This document shows positions 49,700-62,229 of a DNA stretch of 64,000 nucleotides, piece after piece; within the stretch, counting starts at the first letter, position 1, and each line of letters begins with the position of its first letter. Source of the stretch: Escallonia rubra (taxonomy: Eukaryota > Streptophyta > Magnoliopsida > Escalloniales > Escalloniaceae); NCBI GenBank assembly GCA_033065855.1, contig JAVXUO010001298.1:248001-312000 (forward strand), read 5' to 3'. The notes beneath the pieces were generated by a model. That model did no database searches and was not told the origin of the DNA. It worked only from the letters and a program-made list of their open reading frames with translations. Both the position numbers and the translations under genes were made by a program.

Positions 49700-50260
49700 A
49701 TGGCGACGTACGGCACGATTCCGACGTCATCCGGCGGCTCGAGCATGGAGTACCTCTCCCGCGCGAAGGAGCGGATAAAGTCCGGCCTCGGCGCTCGCCG
49801 GCCCTGGAAGATCGTGTTCAACTTCCGGTCAATCGGTCTGCCGGCAGGCTTCTCCGACGCGTTCGGCCGGATCAGGACGAACCTGGCCTACTTCCGGATG
49901 AACTACGCCATTGTCGTGCTGCTGATCCTGTTCCTCAGCCTCCTGTGGCACCCGATCTCGATGATCGTCTTCGTCGTGATGATGGCGGTGTGGTTGTTCC
50001 TGTACTTCCTCCGCGACGAGCCGCTGGTGATTTTCCACCGCACGATCGACGATCGTGTGGTGCTGGCCGTTCTGTCGGTCCTCACGCTCGTCTTTCTGCT
50101 GTTGACCCACGCCATGGTCAACGTACTGGTGTCCGTGCTGGTCGGGGTGGTGGTAGTACTGATTCACGCCGCGTTCAGGAAGACCGATGACTTGTTCTTG
50201 GACGAGGAGGCGGCGGAGAGAGGCGGCTTGTTGGCCGGTGAAAGTTCGCCTCATCCGTAG
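49700..50260 (+). CDS. PRA1F: PRA1 family protein, F subfamily (186 aa, intronless)
   Basis: PRA1 (prenylated Rab acceptor) proteins are small endomembrane proteins that bind prenylated Rab GTPases and act in vesicle traffic. The ATG at 49700 opens with [13 protein letters not shown]. The PRA1 domain (about 36-165) has the characteristic RPW near 34-36, then two long paired hydrophobic segments at about 69-104 and 118-158 that form four membrane passes. Between them is the conserved [16 protein letters not shown] loop. The C-terminus is short and acidic ([11 protein letters not shown]). The length is normal for the F group and the lack of introns is usual. The coding sequence is strikingly GC-rich compared with its surroundings. 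Long frames on other strands or frames here are shadows of it. Confidence 0.96.
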   Translation: MATYGTIPTSSGGSSMEYLSRAKERIKSGLGARRPWKIVFNFRSIGLPAGFSDAFGRIRTNLAYFRMNYAIVVLLILFLSLLWHPISMIVFVVMMAVWLFLYFLRDEPLVIFHRTIDDRVVLAVLSVLTLVFLLLTHAMVNVLVSVLVGVVVVLIHAAFRKTDDLFLDEEAAERGGLLAGESSPHP

Positions 50261-51111
50261 ATGCCTAGTTTAGTTTTGTTGTTGCAAGATTGAAGCCTGT
50301 TTGCTTGCTTGGTTGTATTCACGATATTCAGTCCTGATTTTTTTTTTTCCCCCAATTGTTATCCGTTTTCTGTTGTGCTTTCTCTCGATATTCTCATAAT
50401 CATTACTTGTTTGTTTTGTTCTTTGAACTCCATTCTCTTATTGGCTCTTCAATGTCTTAATGCTCAACCCCTAGAACCTACCAGTTCTCTAGCGTAGCAA
50501 GGACGCGAGCAATAACGCTCAAGCAAGAGTAGAAAAACCTGCCGAACCGTAGCAAGAGCGAGAGCAATAGCGCTTAAGAAATGTTAACAAGAGCAGAAAT
50601 CTAAGGCTTTTGACATGATTGGAGTAGTGCCGGAAAAAAAGGGAAGTGGGATAGCATGTAGGGCAGAGAGGCATTCATAAATCCCACCTGAGAATGGCAA
50701 GTGGTGAGGTCATTTGTCGATTGTAGATGTTGTCAATGATCTATGCAGCTAATAATTACCCGTAAAGGAAAGGTCGTTGCAATACATCGTGTCATGGGGA
50801 CAGTTCTTGTGCAAAAATGTGTCCGTCAATTTGGGACTTAAGAGGAGGAGGCATCAAGGGCTTTTTGGAGCCTAAATAATAATTCAAGACTGAAATCTCG
50901 CTCCTTTTTTCTCATCAAGGACCTTTAGCATGTTACTGCCGTTGTACAGTTTGGTCCGGTCGACCTATTTTATCGCTTTTCTCCAAGAAAATAAGTGCAT
51001 TACTTTCGTGGAGTGGTTGGTCACTTGGTTATTTTATTTCTACTGTCGCATGTAAAGCTAATGACAATGTCATATGAGGTGGATTCCGATTACACTCGTA
51101 TATAGGGGCGG
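50261..51111. other. 3' flank of PRA1.F, no gene
   Basis: T-rich 3' untranslated-like sequence is followed by two imperfect copies of 'gtagcaaggacgcgagcaataacgct' near 50492 and 50552. Nothing else is recognisable. Confidence 0.5.
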
Positions 51112-51360
51112 ACACTTGTAGGGAGGGCACGGAACTCCCCGGCCTTTGGATTTTTTTTTTTTAAATCTTTTAAGTAATGGATAATCATATTTAAAATATT
51201 ACAAAATGCCACTGGATTTTAATACTAATGTATTAGAATTTTGATTTGCTGTATTTTTTACTTTCTGTGCATTTGTCTTTCTTGTTTCCTTGCTCCATCT
51301 TCATTTTTCCCATTTTTAAATTCTAAATCTCTAGATTATGAAAAATACGAATACATCAAG
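51112..51360. mobile_element. hAT-like relic related to 23275-23782
   Basis: It begins at 'gggcggacacttg' and shares 'atggataatcatatttaaaa', 'atgtattagaattttgattt' and 'ttccttgctccatcttcatt' with the insert in copy C. The right end is not clear. Confidence 0.5.
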
Positions 51361-51582
51361 GTTGCTTCTTTTTCATACTAATGTATTAGATTATTTTAAT
51401 ACTTATAAGTGATTATTGTCGTCATACGATTATAATCACATTAGTCGTATATGTATACAGTAAGATTTAAGTTTTTTTCATATAAGGCTAGTAATTTATT
51501 GTTGACTAATCTTAGACAAGAGAGAATCAATATTTTTTTCTTCCTAAAAAGTGAAACTTTTTTTTTCTTAAAGCTCAACGTT

Positions 51583-51588
<6 letters not shown>

Positions 51589-51651
<63 letters not shown>
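51589..51651. repeat. (AT)n microsatellite
   Basis: About 31 uninterrupted AT dinucleotides. Confidence 0.98.
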
Positions 51652-51654
<3 letters not shown>

Positions 51655-51876
51655 TAAGAAAAGGGAAAATCTTTGAGTATAAGCCATTTGCTTAACTCTT
51701 GTTACGCTGACAAGTAACTTAATCTGCGGGATTCCCTTAAAATGCAGCATACCAATTCGGATATAAAGAAGCAAAGTTACTTGCATTTAAAGTGAAAACT
51801 GAATCCAAAATGGCACAAATTAAGATATTTGTTACACTCCATTTGTATTGTACTTCGTATAAAAAGTAGACACTTA

Positions 51877-52281
51877 GGGTGTGTTTGGATATGTGATTTT
51901 GAAATACTGGGCATTTCTAAATACCCTCATTTCGAAATTCCTTGATTTACAAATTCTATCATTTTGAAATATCTTGTTTGGAAGAAAGGAAGCAAAAGGT
52001 TGTTAAAAAAGGTGGGAGGCAAGATTCCTAAAAAATAGGGAACTAGTTATTGTGGGTTTGTAACTGATTGGTGTGGATTTGACAAATAACTAGTTCAGAC
52101 TAGTGATTTGAACTGTGGATTTGGTGACCCCAAATCCACAGTTCAAATCCACAGTTCAAATCACTTCGAAATTTCAAAAATTCCCTTTTGAACTATCCAA
52201 ACAAGATATTTTGTCCAAAGGATTTACAAATACCCTACCAAAGTCAAATCCCCATTTCAAATCCTATATCCAAACACACCC
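51877..52281. mobile_element. Tourist-type MITE (foldback)
   Basis: The termini are GGGTGTGTTTGGATAT on both sides in inverted orientation, with the TTA duplication at 51874-51876 and 52282-52284. The 405-bp element is largely self-complementary. Its centre ('ttgaactgtggatttgg' around 'tgacc') is a palindrome, so the whole element can fold back. Confidence 0.93.
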
Positions 52282-52414
52282 TTATTATGATATTCAATTT
52301 GAACTTCCTTAACCCCCTACGACACTATTTTGCCAACTAATTTACCACAAAATATTCTGAATGCATTTCTTTTTATTCCTCAGCGAATTTACATATTATT
52401 TTACAAAAAATTAA

Positions 52415-53836
52415 GGATTAATTACAAAACTGTCCCCTGAGATTTATACGCATTTGCACTTTGATTCCCGTGTTTACAACTTTTACAATAGTGTCCCCTG
52501 AGATTGACAAAATCATTGCAAACAGCTACAAAACCGAACGGTCGTTCAAATTGGGCCGTTAAGACCGCATGTGCACAGCACACACGGTTTTGGTATGGGT
52601 AGATCGGTCATTTTTTATCCCAGCTAAGAAACTCATCACTTCCTCCCCTGCTATTTCTAAGTTCTTCATAGGCCGGAAATTTAAATGTGAAACCGTACTC
52701 CGGACCATCTTTGTTGCCAGCCTCATCATTCTCCACATGTGCAAATCTCATTTCATCTCCCTTTTCTTCCTGCTGTGTCTCAAACTCGACCAAATCTAAG
52801 TCTTCTTTAATGTCTTGTTCAGGTATAAACTTTGAATAGCCTGAATTGTTGTTTTCATTCTTTCTCAATCTGTAATCACATAAAATCAAATGAATGATAC
52901 TAACAAAGGAACTTATAGAGAAATAAATAAAGCACAAGAGCTTTAAATACCTGAAAAGGATTTTGCTGAGGAAGCCAAACAGGGGAAGAAAATAAGCGGA
53001 GAGATCGAACCAGAAATGGCCAACACAGAGTCCAAGTTTTTGAAGCACAAAGTCATTAACAAAACCCATCTCCTCCAAAAATGAAATGGGTAGTGAAGAG
53101 AAGCAGCTTTCAGGTACCCATCAATTTAATCACCCACTAAATTTTGTTTGAAGCCAAAAAACAGACGAAACAGAGTTCACGAAGCTCATGGCTACTTTGA
53201 AATGGTCAAAGATAGAAGTGGACACGCCACCTATAAGGGAACACGAAAAGAACGAAAATATGTCAAAATCCAAACGTTTTGCAAATAAATACGATTCAAA
53301 AGAGGGTGAAATCTGACCTAATTGAAGAGGTTCTTTGCCATACCCCACAGCGAGCTTCCCTCCGACTGCAAGTAATTTGTCCGGCAATGACGAAAGAAAG
53401 AAATTCAATAGATCTCAAACTCTTTTCGGAAGCATCCCGGAAACCCATTTTTCCTTGTCTGGATAGCAAGATCAGAAGTCGTCGCTGAAGATTGATTTGC
53501 CGTCGATGAAAAAGCTTGAGGTTTTGGACTTCGAAAAGATGGTAGAACTGGCAGCATTGCTTGGGGGTTTAGGGTAGGAGAGGAAGAGAGATAGGAGAGT
53601 AATTAATATTTAGGGTTTTTAGAGGGTTTTGGTAAGGAATGTATTGATTTGCCCATGTCAAAACGGCATGTACTGTGCACATGCGAACTTAACGTCCAAA
53701 TTTCAACTGCCATCCAATTTTGGAGTCGTTTGCAATGATTTTGTCAACCTCAGGGAATAGTATTGCCAAAGTTGAAAACACTTTGAGTAAAGTGCAAATA
53801 CGTTTAAATCTCGGAAGACAGTTTTGTAATTAATCC
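52415..53836. mobile_element. Mutator-like element (Pack-MULE candidate)
   Basis: The ends share GGATTAATTACAAAACTGTC in inverted orientation, and similarity continues inward for about 170 bp on both sides. Flanks are aaaaattaa (52406-52414) and aaaaattat (53837-53845), a 9-bp duplication with one difference, the Mutator length. No transposase is present. The interior is a two-exon gene fragment, as expected for a Pack-MULE. Confidence 0.88.
52608..53069 (-). CDS. Captured two-exon gene inside the MULE (126 aa)
   Basis: Exon 1 (53069-52951) starts MGFVNDFVLQKLGLCVGHFW and ends at CAG|GTATTT. Exon 2 (52869-52608) follows TTACAG, stays in frame (RLRKNENNNSGYSKFIPEQD) and ends SDEFLSWDKK-stop. 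The N-terminal part is hydrophobic (residues about 15-39) and the rest is acidic with GFTFKFPAYEEL, a pattern I associate with uncharacterised plant proteins annotated as L34e-superfamily, though I am unsure. The open frame with intact splice sites suggests recent capture or retained expression. It may be a truncated piece of a longer parent. Confidence 0.55.
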   Translation of the reverse strand: MGFVNDFVLQKLGLCVGHFWFDLSAYFLPLFGFLSKILFRYLKLLCFIYFSISSFVSIIHLILCDYRLRKNENNNSGYSKFIPEQDIKEDLDLVEFETQQEEKGDEMRFAHVENDEAGNKDGPEYGFTFKFPAYEELRNSRGGSDEFLSWDKK

Positions 53837-53845
53837 AAAAATTAT

Positions 53846-54312
53846 TTCTTGTGCATCCTATTCACCAAGCCTCTTAGGTCAACTAAAAAAATTCACATGA
53901 CCATTCACATGAAAGCTTAAGAGCCGATAAAGGATGACTCTTAGATAAGTCGATTAATCACCCTGATTTTGAGGAAAGAATCTATTTACTCATTGTTCTT
54001 GTATAAACTTTTTTCATATATAAAAATTTTAGCGTTGAAAAAGATCGAAGAACTTGATTTTTCAAAATTTGCACATATTATATTTTGATGTAAACAAATA
54101 ACACGAGAGAATAATAATAGTTTTACCTCTCATATCAAAAATCTCTTTATCTCGTTATACATCACCCCCATAACCACACTACGTCGTATCGATGATTACA
54201 CCTAAGATTTTCTTGTTCATCCCTTTTACGAGCTTCAGGGGTTAAGAGGTAAAAAGTCCCGGTGAAACAAAAACCCCAAATATTAACGGCCGGTGGCTTC
54301 ATCTCCGCCGCC
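53846..54312. other. 5' flank of the RRM gene
   Basis: AT-rich sequence with no separate gene. The last 60 bases become C/G-rich and end in GCCGCCATGGCG, a strong plant initiation context. Confidence 0.5.
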
Positions 54313-57300
54313 ATGGCGCTTCCACAACCCTACGATCCGTACTTCGTTCACCTGCCGCCGGAGTACGGCGCCAGTGACCGGAACGGAGTCAACACTCTCT
54401 TCGTCTCCGGCCTCCCCGACGACGTCAAAGCGCGTGAGATCCACAACCTCTTTCGCCGCCGCCCCGGCTTCGACTCCTGCCAGCTCAAGTACACCGGCCG
54501 CGGTAACCAGGTCTTTCAAGTCTCGCTTTCTCCTTAATAAATTCATTTGTCGTAGATTCTATGGCTTTTGTAATCCTAATTGAACCGCGTTTGTGCAATT
54601 CACGTGTTGAACGTTATAGGACTCTTAGAACTTATTGTCAATGTTTTTTTCTTTTTAATGGCTTTCTTAATTTAAATCGTCTGGCTTTTGGAACCGTAAC
54701 TAGCTTACTTTTCTGCTTTTGACCTCCTGAACACTGTAGGGATTTTATTTAGGTTTGGATTTGTTATTACTAGTTGCATTTCGTAATTTTTATCTCCTTC
54801 GACTCTTTTTCGACTTTCCACGATAGAATCCGCACACCAAGTAATTAGAGATAGAGAAAGTATTGTTTGGCTAGTCAAACTAGGCAAGAACAATGAGTGA
54901 AGTTGATGTTTGCATTTTCAATATCCATTTCTGGAAAATTGGATAGAAAATCTGATAACACAATTTGTGGAGGGAGAATGTGATTTCTCGGATGTCAATG
55001 ATTTCTATACGAAGTGTTTGCCCTGTATACTAGACGGCGTAACTATACCTACCATTTGCTAGTGATGCCATTTGAATATCTGGCTCTCATCTTTTCACTA
55101 AGTTGAAAAGGTTTCTGGTAGAAGCATTTTACTGACGGCTGGCCATTTTATGGAATAGCCACCGCTATGCTGATGAAGTAGGAAGGTTTCGTCTATTCAC
55201 CTTGCAAAAGCTCCTATACTTGTGCTAATTTTATTTGCTTTTATTCTAAAAGAAAATAAGAAACTCTCAAGCATCAACCTGTTTCAGAGTTTTTGTGGTT
55301 AGGTGGTCACCTAAGAGCTTGATTGTTGTTTTTGGTTTTGCAGGTTGTTGCATTTGCTACCTTTGTAAATCATCCATCAGCAATCGCAGCCATGCACTCC
55401 TTAAATGTGTGCACTTCTTCCCATCTTCCTTCAAATCAGATTCAATTGGGTATTTTGCTTTGCTCTGCATGAAGGGAGGAGTTTAGATTAGCACGAGAAA
55501 TTTATGCTCTTACCAATAGAAAAAGAGAATAGTAACTATAGCATCATCTTATCAACATTCACATTTGGTTAGTGTGGCAAAGACCTTAGTATTTGTTTGT
55601 ATACGTATATTAGAGGAAGGTTATATGGAAATGAGGTTAATTTAAGGTTGGTTCGGTTGGAAGTGGGGAATTTTTCCCCCGGGTATCAACAAGTTGGATG
55701 TGTTTTGGCTATAGTTGGATTTAGGGTGACAACTTTTGTCTGCAGAGATTCACGCTATAGGGAAATTGATAAGGCCGCGTGACGTGAATATGACATCGCG
55801 CTGTGGGCTGTGAGCTAAGTAAGTTAAAGGTTCTAAGGTTCATTTTGTTAGACACGTAAGAGGAATGGGCTATGCTGTTTCATTGACATGGATGTAAGAT
55901 TAGTTTATTTTTTACAGTGATTTTACAAAACTGTCTGCGGGTATTAAAATATGTTTTACTGGTTAGTGGAATGCCTCTGAGACATGGGTTACACCAATTT
56001 CCAGTATAATTTTCACGACCTCAGTTCTGAAGACATGCTACTGCACCATTCTATATTTCTTGTGAATCCTAATTGATGATATGATCGTCAAATCACTTCT
56101 GTAATACACTCTTAGTAAGAACATAACTTTTCTTTGCGTAAAATGCATTTGCATTAAACCTCGCAAAGTGTGGGATTGCAGGTTGGGGAGAATCCTGCGA
56201 GTGACCTGCAAAGAGTAAAGATATTAAAAGAACCTATAAACGAACCACAAGAAAACCTAAAGACTTAACTCACCTACAACACGACCATAGCATGGAGTGG
56301 CAAAAAGACAAAACTAGTAAAACCTTTAAGTGCCATTGTAGGATGTGGGAAGTAATTTCTGAGTCAAATATAAAAGAAAAGCAAAACAGTGCATATGGAC
56401 ATTAGCGCGAAGAGAATTCTCTCCCTTCAAAATCTTTTAATCCACGCGAGAGTCGAGACACAATGGCACCATATCCTACCTCCTATGCCCCCTCCTAGCC
56501 GCATGCAGACTACCCTCTCTAATCTTGGCATGACTGTGAACGCAAAAGGAGACAAACAATCAATCCCACAAGCCATGGATCACCTCGCAACGCAAAGCAA
56601 ATGGTTAACGACTCCATGGGCTCACCATCCGTCTTGCCCTCCTCGCCTGTCTAGTTGCTATCCCTACAAACAATAGGATAGTCTCCCATGGAATTGGCAC
56701 AAGAGAGACCATAGCAGGACTTTGCGGAAAAGGTCACCCTCAGGGTAAAATTTTGCAGATGTATTCTAGAAATTTGTACTTGCATCTTGGGAAGGAGGTC
56801 ATCTTAATAGCTTTATGTAGTTAAAGTCTTTATAAAGCCTATGAACCAGTGTCCCATAAAAAATTGATCCTTCTGGGATGTGGAAAGGGAGCTGGATTGG
56901 ATTATGCAGTGGAGGATAAAACCTGGTAAATTAGAGCTAGCTTTTCATTGACAATCTAGCTTTTGCAATTTGGTGAGGTAAGCATGTATCCCTACTAATG
57001 AAGGTGATTCACAATTTGGTGAGGTAAGCATGTATCTCTACTAAAGAAGGTGATTCTAGTTTGAATGCATAGGTGCTGTGTGTTAGTTTCCACGTTTATT
57101 ATACTGAACTTCATGAAGAAATTACAAAAGGGAAGCATTTGCTTCAAGCTTCGTTATATTAGATTTACTGGTTACCGTGTAAGATTACATCCTGGCGAAA
57201 CAAAAACTTTATTAGGAAACAGATATATACATGTTTTTGCTTGTCAACGACTATACAAAGTGGAACATCATAATATGGGACATTTGGCTTAAACCTAGAT

Positions 57301-60300
57301 TAATGCATCATGAATCAGCGCGCCTTGCGCTGTCAACCTTTTGTTTTTCTAGAATTGGGCTGACGGAAGTGAGAAAAACCCATTTCATCCCTTGTGTTCT
57401 TTAAAAACCTAGTAATTGGAGGGGAAGATTTTTGCTGACTTATTTATCGATTGAATTCTGATTTCTTATGGTTATGTCTTTCAGGGTGTAAAATTTGACC
57501 CGCAAACTGGATCCACTCTGCATATTGAGCTGGCCAGATCAAACTCAACTAGGAAACACAAACCAGGTATGCAATTAGATGTCATCTCAAGCAATCTAGG
57601 ATTTTTTGAAGTTTGTTGCCATTAACACGTGGTTATTGCCTATGCTTGATTTTTTATTTGCGTCGTTGAGATGGTCAATGAATGTCACTCTTTGTTCACA
57701 GGAAGTGGGCCTTACGTTGTTATTGATAGAAGAACTAAAACTGCTGCAGATGCCCATGATAATTCTAGCGAGGATGGTAATACTTATGGAACTCATGAAA
57801 GCCATTTAACAATATGGGCATACCGGTCACTCCCACCCCCTTAATCAGTGGCCCCTTCTTTCCCTCTGTTGCAATGTTAATTGCTACTTTATGTCACGCA
57901 CCTATGTGTTTGAAGATTGCTTACCTGTCTAGATTCTCTACTAGAGGGAAGCACTACCACCTGAACTTGATTCTTTGACTCACATGCACATTTTGGCACA
58001 TCTTTCACATTCAGGAGATAGTGAATCTGATGAATTATCTGCTCCCGACAAACCCGGATCTGGCAACAAGGATGATTTAGGAATCTCGAAGAGGTTGAAA
58101 GCATTCCGCAAGCATATATTGTTCGATCAAAAAATTATTTGAATGTTGCATAGTTTAGTAGACACAGTTCTATATGATATGTTAAGCTGTTGGATGTCGC
58201 TGTTCTTGCTGACTTTTCATTCTATTTGTGCTAATGAACAGTGACGAGACACCTGTTGATGCTGAAAATACTGCACCTGCTGAAAATGTAAGTCATAAAC
58301 ATGAAACCATCTGTTCTTTCTTCTTGCTGATGGTACTCCTAGTATTTTGGAGACTCTTTATGATGTATCATAGAAAGAATGACAAGCATTTCTTTCGTTT
58401 TACCAAATTCTGTTCACCAATGATGATCGGTTAAAAACGTTTTTTTCTTATGTCTGCATGTATTTCGTGTAACTATATGTACATGATTGCACCAGCCTTA
58501 GCTTCTGTCTCTGAGAGGATAATCAATCTTTCCCTTATCATATTTTTCACACTTCCTTTCTTTGCTAAAGATGTCTTTTGGTGTTCACTGACACGGGATT
58601 CGTAATTAGCCTGACCCATTTAATTTCTCTATTGGTTCTTGTAATACACCTTTCATTTTTTGACCATTTTCTCTTGCATCATTAACAAATTTGTTTGATG
58701 TTAACTATAAACTATTGATGAAAAAAGACGTTGGGTAGCACTTGCTTCTGTATAGTGTAATTGTTGTATGAATGAGTGGCTTAGCAGCTGCTGTTGGTTG
58801 CATGCTGCAGGAGCAGACAGACAAGACGGTTAATGGAGCCCAACCATGTTCGACCTTGTTTATTGCAAATTTAGGTCCAAATTGCACTGAAGATGAGCTG
58901 AAGCAAGTTCTTTCCCAGTAAGTTGTCACAAATATCCTGATATGGATTTTCTTCTGCTGGCATTTCCATTAGTTATATTACTTTACGTATTTAATGTCCT
59001 CCTCAGGTTTGCTCGATGCTTTATGTGTACTTCCTGTCTTGAACTAGTGATATTCTTCAAGACTGTGATAGCTTTCCTTACTTTTGGTAACAGGTATCCG
59101 GGATTCAACTCATTGAAGATCCGAGCCAGAGGTGGAATGCCAGTTGCATTTGCTGATTATGAGGTATCAGATCCATGTTATTTCAAGTACAGGCCATGAC
59201 TTTGTCCACACAGCAGGACCTCAAGTAGATATTAATTTCAAGTGTCATTTTTTTTTGGGAATATTCTATACTGCTAAGTAAAAGAATGGGTTAATTACGC
59301 CCATGTCCCTGAGGTTAGGGTGGAACTGCAGCCGTGTCCATTAGTTTAAAAAATGAGCACTTATGTCCGTTGACCAAAAAGAATACAAAAATACTTAACG
59401 TTTTGGACAAAAAGACGAGATTGCTAATGGAAGGCAAAAAAGCAGGATTGCCCCAATTTTTTGTCATTGACGAGGTTTTTTGCAAAGTCTCCGCTGGATG
59501 TATGAAAATTTTGAGGATTTTCACAAGGCCAATATCCGCTAGGCTCTCGGAGGCGTGTCGCGGCAGTGGCTTGCGGAGCCGTGTGGCTCGCGGCGAAGGT
59601 TGCGGCAGTGGTTCACGATGGGGGTGATTGTGTGAGTGTGGGGCTTGGTGGGTGGGTAACCTAGTGATGGTGGTGGTGACGGGGGTGGCTGGATCTGATT
59701 TGGTTACCGCGGTGGCTAGCTGTTTCCGCGGTGGGTGTTGCAGCTGTTGTGGTTGCTGCAGCAAGGCGTGAACGGGGCTGCAGTGGTGCAATTTGTGTTT
59801 TTTTTTTGGGGGGTGGGGTGTATGTGTGTGTGATGGTAGATAAATCTCTATGTAAGTGTGGGTGGGGGGAGTGATGTGGCAACCGCGGGGTAAGGGGGAG
59901 GGATGTGGCGGCGGCAATGCAACATCAAGCAGACATATTTGGAAATTAGGGTGTGGAGAAGCGTTTTAAATCTCAATCTGGGATTTGCATTCACACAACT
60001 AGAGTTGGTTTGCGCTGAGATTTGGAGAGAGAAATTAGGGTTTTTAAAGAAATATGGAGAAAGAAACCCTAATTTGTTTGAGAATTAGGTTTCTAACCCT
60101 AATTTAAAAAATTAAGGTTTTAAATTTTTATATAGTAATATACCATGTATATACAATATAAGGATAGTATTGCCATTTTGAAAATACATATTGATGACAT
60201 CATAAAAAAAAATACACTTTTTGGACACGATGGACGCAAATGTTACTTTTTATTTTTTAAAAGTTCGTGGTCACGGTCTGTTACCTTTTGAAATTTAGTA

Positions 60301-60865
60301 TCCTTGACTGTAATTCCACCAAAACCTCAGGAATATGGGTGTAATTAATCTTAAAAGAATCTATGGAATGACATTACCACACAGCGGTGGCCTGTGCACT
60401 TCGAACCCTTGCCTTGGCCGGTATAACCCTCTTATGCGTTGCTAAGGTGAAGATGCGCGACGAGGCTCTTTGCATCATCGCTTTATCCTTTGGCCTTGTC
60501 CTCATACTCACAAGTGTAAAGGGACAATTCAACATAGTCTTGATAAATCATATCTTTCTCTTGGGATTGAGATGGAGAACCCCTTGTGAGAAGACATTCA
60601 TCTTGAGTACTTGTTAATCAGATTGTCACATCTTGACATGTATACTTCTTGGCAGGAGATTGAACAAGCTACTGAGGCCATGAATGCGCTTCAGGATAGC
60701 ACGTTACCATCATCGGACCGTGGTGGCATGCACTTAGAGTATGCTTTCTCAACTTTGTTCATCCTTCAAATTAAGCCGCCTTGGTTCACAACATTTTGTT
60801 ATGACTGCAAGTGATACTCGTTGGTGCTCTGTAGGTATGCAAGATCCAAAATGAGGAAGCCCTAG
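54313..60865 (+). CDS. Two-RRM RNA-binding protein, RBPMS/Scw1-like (10 exons, 277 aa)
   Basis: This protein is predicted to bind RNA. Plant members are annotated as cell wall integrity Scw1-like or RBPMS-like proteins, with their targets largely unstudied. The exons are 54313-54510, 55344-55406, 57485-57566, 57702-57776, 58015-58093, 58242-58287, 58811-58917, 59094-59163, 60656-60738 and 60835-60865, summing to 834 bp with all junctions in frame. RRM1 (about 27-107) has RNP2 LFVSGLP and RNP1-like VVAFATFV. A linker of about 80 residues is acidic and serine-rich (DSESDELSAPDKPGSGNKDD). RRM2 (about 196-272) has LFIANLG and GMPVAFADYE. The protein ends RSKMRKP. Intron 8 (59164-60655) contains a 1.06-kb Mutator-like element. 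Intron 2 (55407-57484) is long and repeat-bearing. Confidence 0.95.
56966..57056. repeat. 46-bp tandem duplication in RRM gene intron 2
   Basis: The unit caatttggtgaggtaagcat... is repeated with a 46-bp period and three substitutions. Each copy contains a GAG|GTAAGC donor-like sequence. Confidence 0.9.
59288..60351. mobile_element. Mutator-like element in RRM gene intron 8
   Basis: The exact 9-bp duplication TAAAAGAAT lies at 59279-59287 and 60352-60360. The ends read GGGTTAATTACGCCCATG and, from the right, AGATTAATTACACCCATA, with inverted similarity extending about 50 bp. It belongs to the same broad group as the element at 52415. The interior has GGTGG-rich sequence (59630-59760) and no transposase. 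Confidence 0.92.
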
Positions 60866-61392
60866 AAAAAACGATGTGCATGTTGGAATTGCGAGGAGTT
60901 TCTTGCAAAACGTTCTTTCGACTGAGCTGCACTTGGGATTTTCATACGAGTTCAGCTCTGTAATCTCGTAGACTGTTGCATCGTTTTCAAGAAGACCTGC
61001 CTATGATGTTATTGCTATGTATTCTGTAGTGTTGCATGACCTGGCCCTCTATGAGTTGTACATTTCATTTTTTTTTTTGTCAAGTTCGCTATTAAACTTC
61101 TTTCTGATAATCTTCTAGCGACGAGTCGAGGGGCCTACAATTGTCCTCGTGCAACTAGTAAGCTATGTATATATTCTGCTGTGTTGATGGCACAAGTGCA
61201 GTTAAGCTTGTTCGCATGTGTGGATGAGCACGTTGACCAACACAGATATATTTGTCCCTCCCCTGATCTTCTAAATTCACTTTCAACTAGCAGCCATCTT
61301 CATTCTCTCTCCGATCTCAGCGCATAACCACAGATTAGCCGCTCCTATCTGGGATCAACCTTCGCGGCTGACGGAATGTAACGTGGCCACGA
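60866..61392. other. 3' flank of the RRM gene
   Basis: 3' untranslated-like sequence is followed by AT-rich spacer. No further gene is seen. Confidence 0.5.
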
Positions 61393-61610
61393 TGGGATTT
61401 GTGTTGGGCCTTGGTTCCTGGGCAAATATAGGAGGTTTGATTTTAGGAGTTATGGCAAGGAAAATGGTTGAATTATGGATACGAGTCTGGGTGAGGTGGG
61501 ATTTGTGTTGGGTCTTGGTTCTTGGGCAAATGTAGGAGGATTGATTCGGGGAGTGATCGGAAAATGGTTCAGCAATGGTTGAATTATGGATGAGAGTCTG
61601 GGTGAGGAGG
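61393..61610. repeat. 104-bp imperfect tandem duplication
   Basis: The segment tgggatttgtgttggg(c/t)cttggtt...gtctgggtgagg starts at 61393 and again at 61497. The copies have diverged by substitutions and small indels. Confidence 0.85.
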
Positions 61611-62229
61611 GAGAGACAAATAGGAAGATGGGTATGGAAGAGAAAAGGGCTAGTATTGTTTTTGAACACGAAAGTGCATGACTAAGGAGGCTTGAAGTAT
61701 GCTTTATCCATGGTCCTAGGCCCGCTCGCATGTGTAAACGAGCTTTTCTCTGCCCTTTTCAATATGCTAGGCATGATTCATGATGAAAGACAGTGACACA
61801 TGGTTACATACTGAAATTATTTAACCGGAGAGGAGAGATTTTGTTAAAAGATGGACAGATTTGCTAAATTTGCAAAGAACTTGTTTTGCTCATCTTCGTT
61901 GAATTATCTGCTATTTAATCGTAAGGAGGTTGATACTCTCTTGTAACAACAACGACCTGCTTGGTTCGTTCTCTGGTTCTTTTGAAGATAGTTTGGTCCC
62001 CTGGAGTTCTAGGGTCTCTACTCAAGGTTTCTCTGCTGCGTGTAGGTTCTCTGATAGGAGTTTTTTGGTTCTTGGTTTCCTGCTGTAGGTTGGGTGGTGT
62101 TTGGCATGTTACTATGATGTCTGGTATGGGCATACTGACACCGTGGAAAGGGATTCGGAGGATAGAAGGGGTTCCGAAGTGCGTGAGAGGTGGGATCGTA
62201 CCTTGTTCAGTCGATTTGTTGAAATCTAA

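Noticed and set aside
49654-50190. Second plus-strand frame of 178 codons over PRA1.F
   Set aside because: Arg/Pro-rich out-of-frame product; the PRA1 frame has clear homology features.
49829-50254. Antisense frame of 141 codons over PRA1.F
   Set aside because: Shadow of the GC-rich coding sequence; His/Gln/Glu-rich with no domain.
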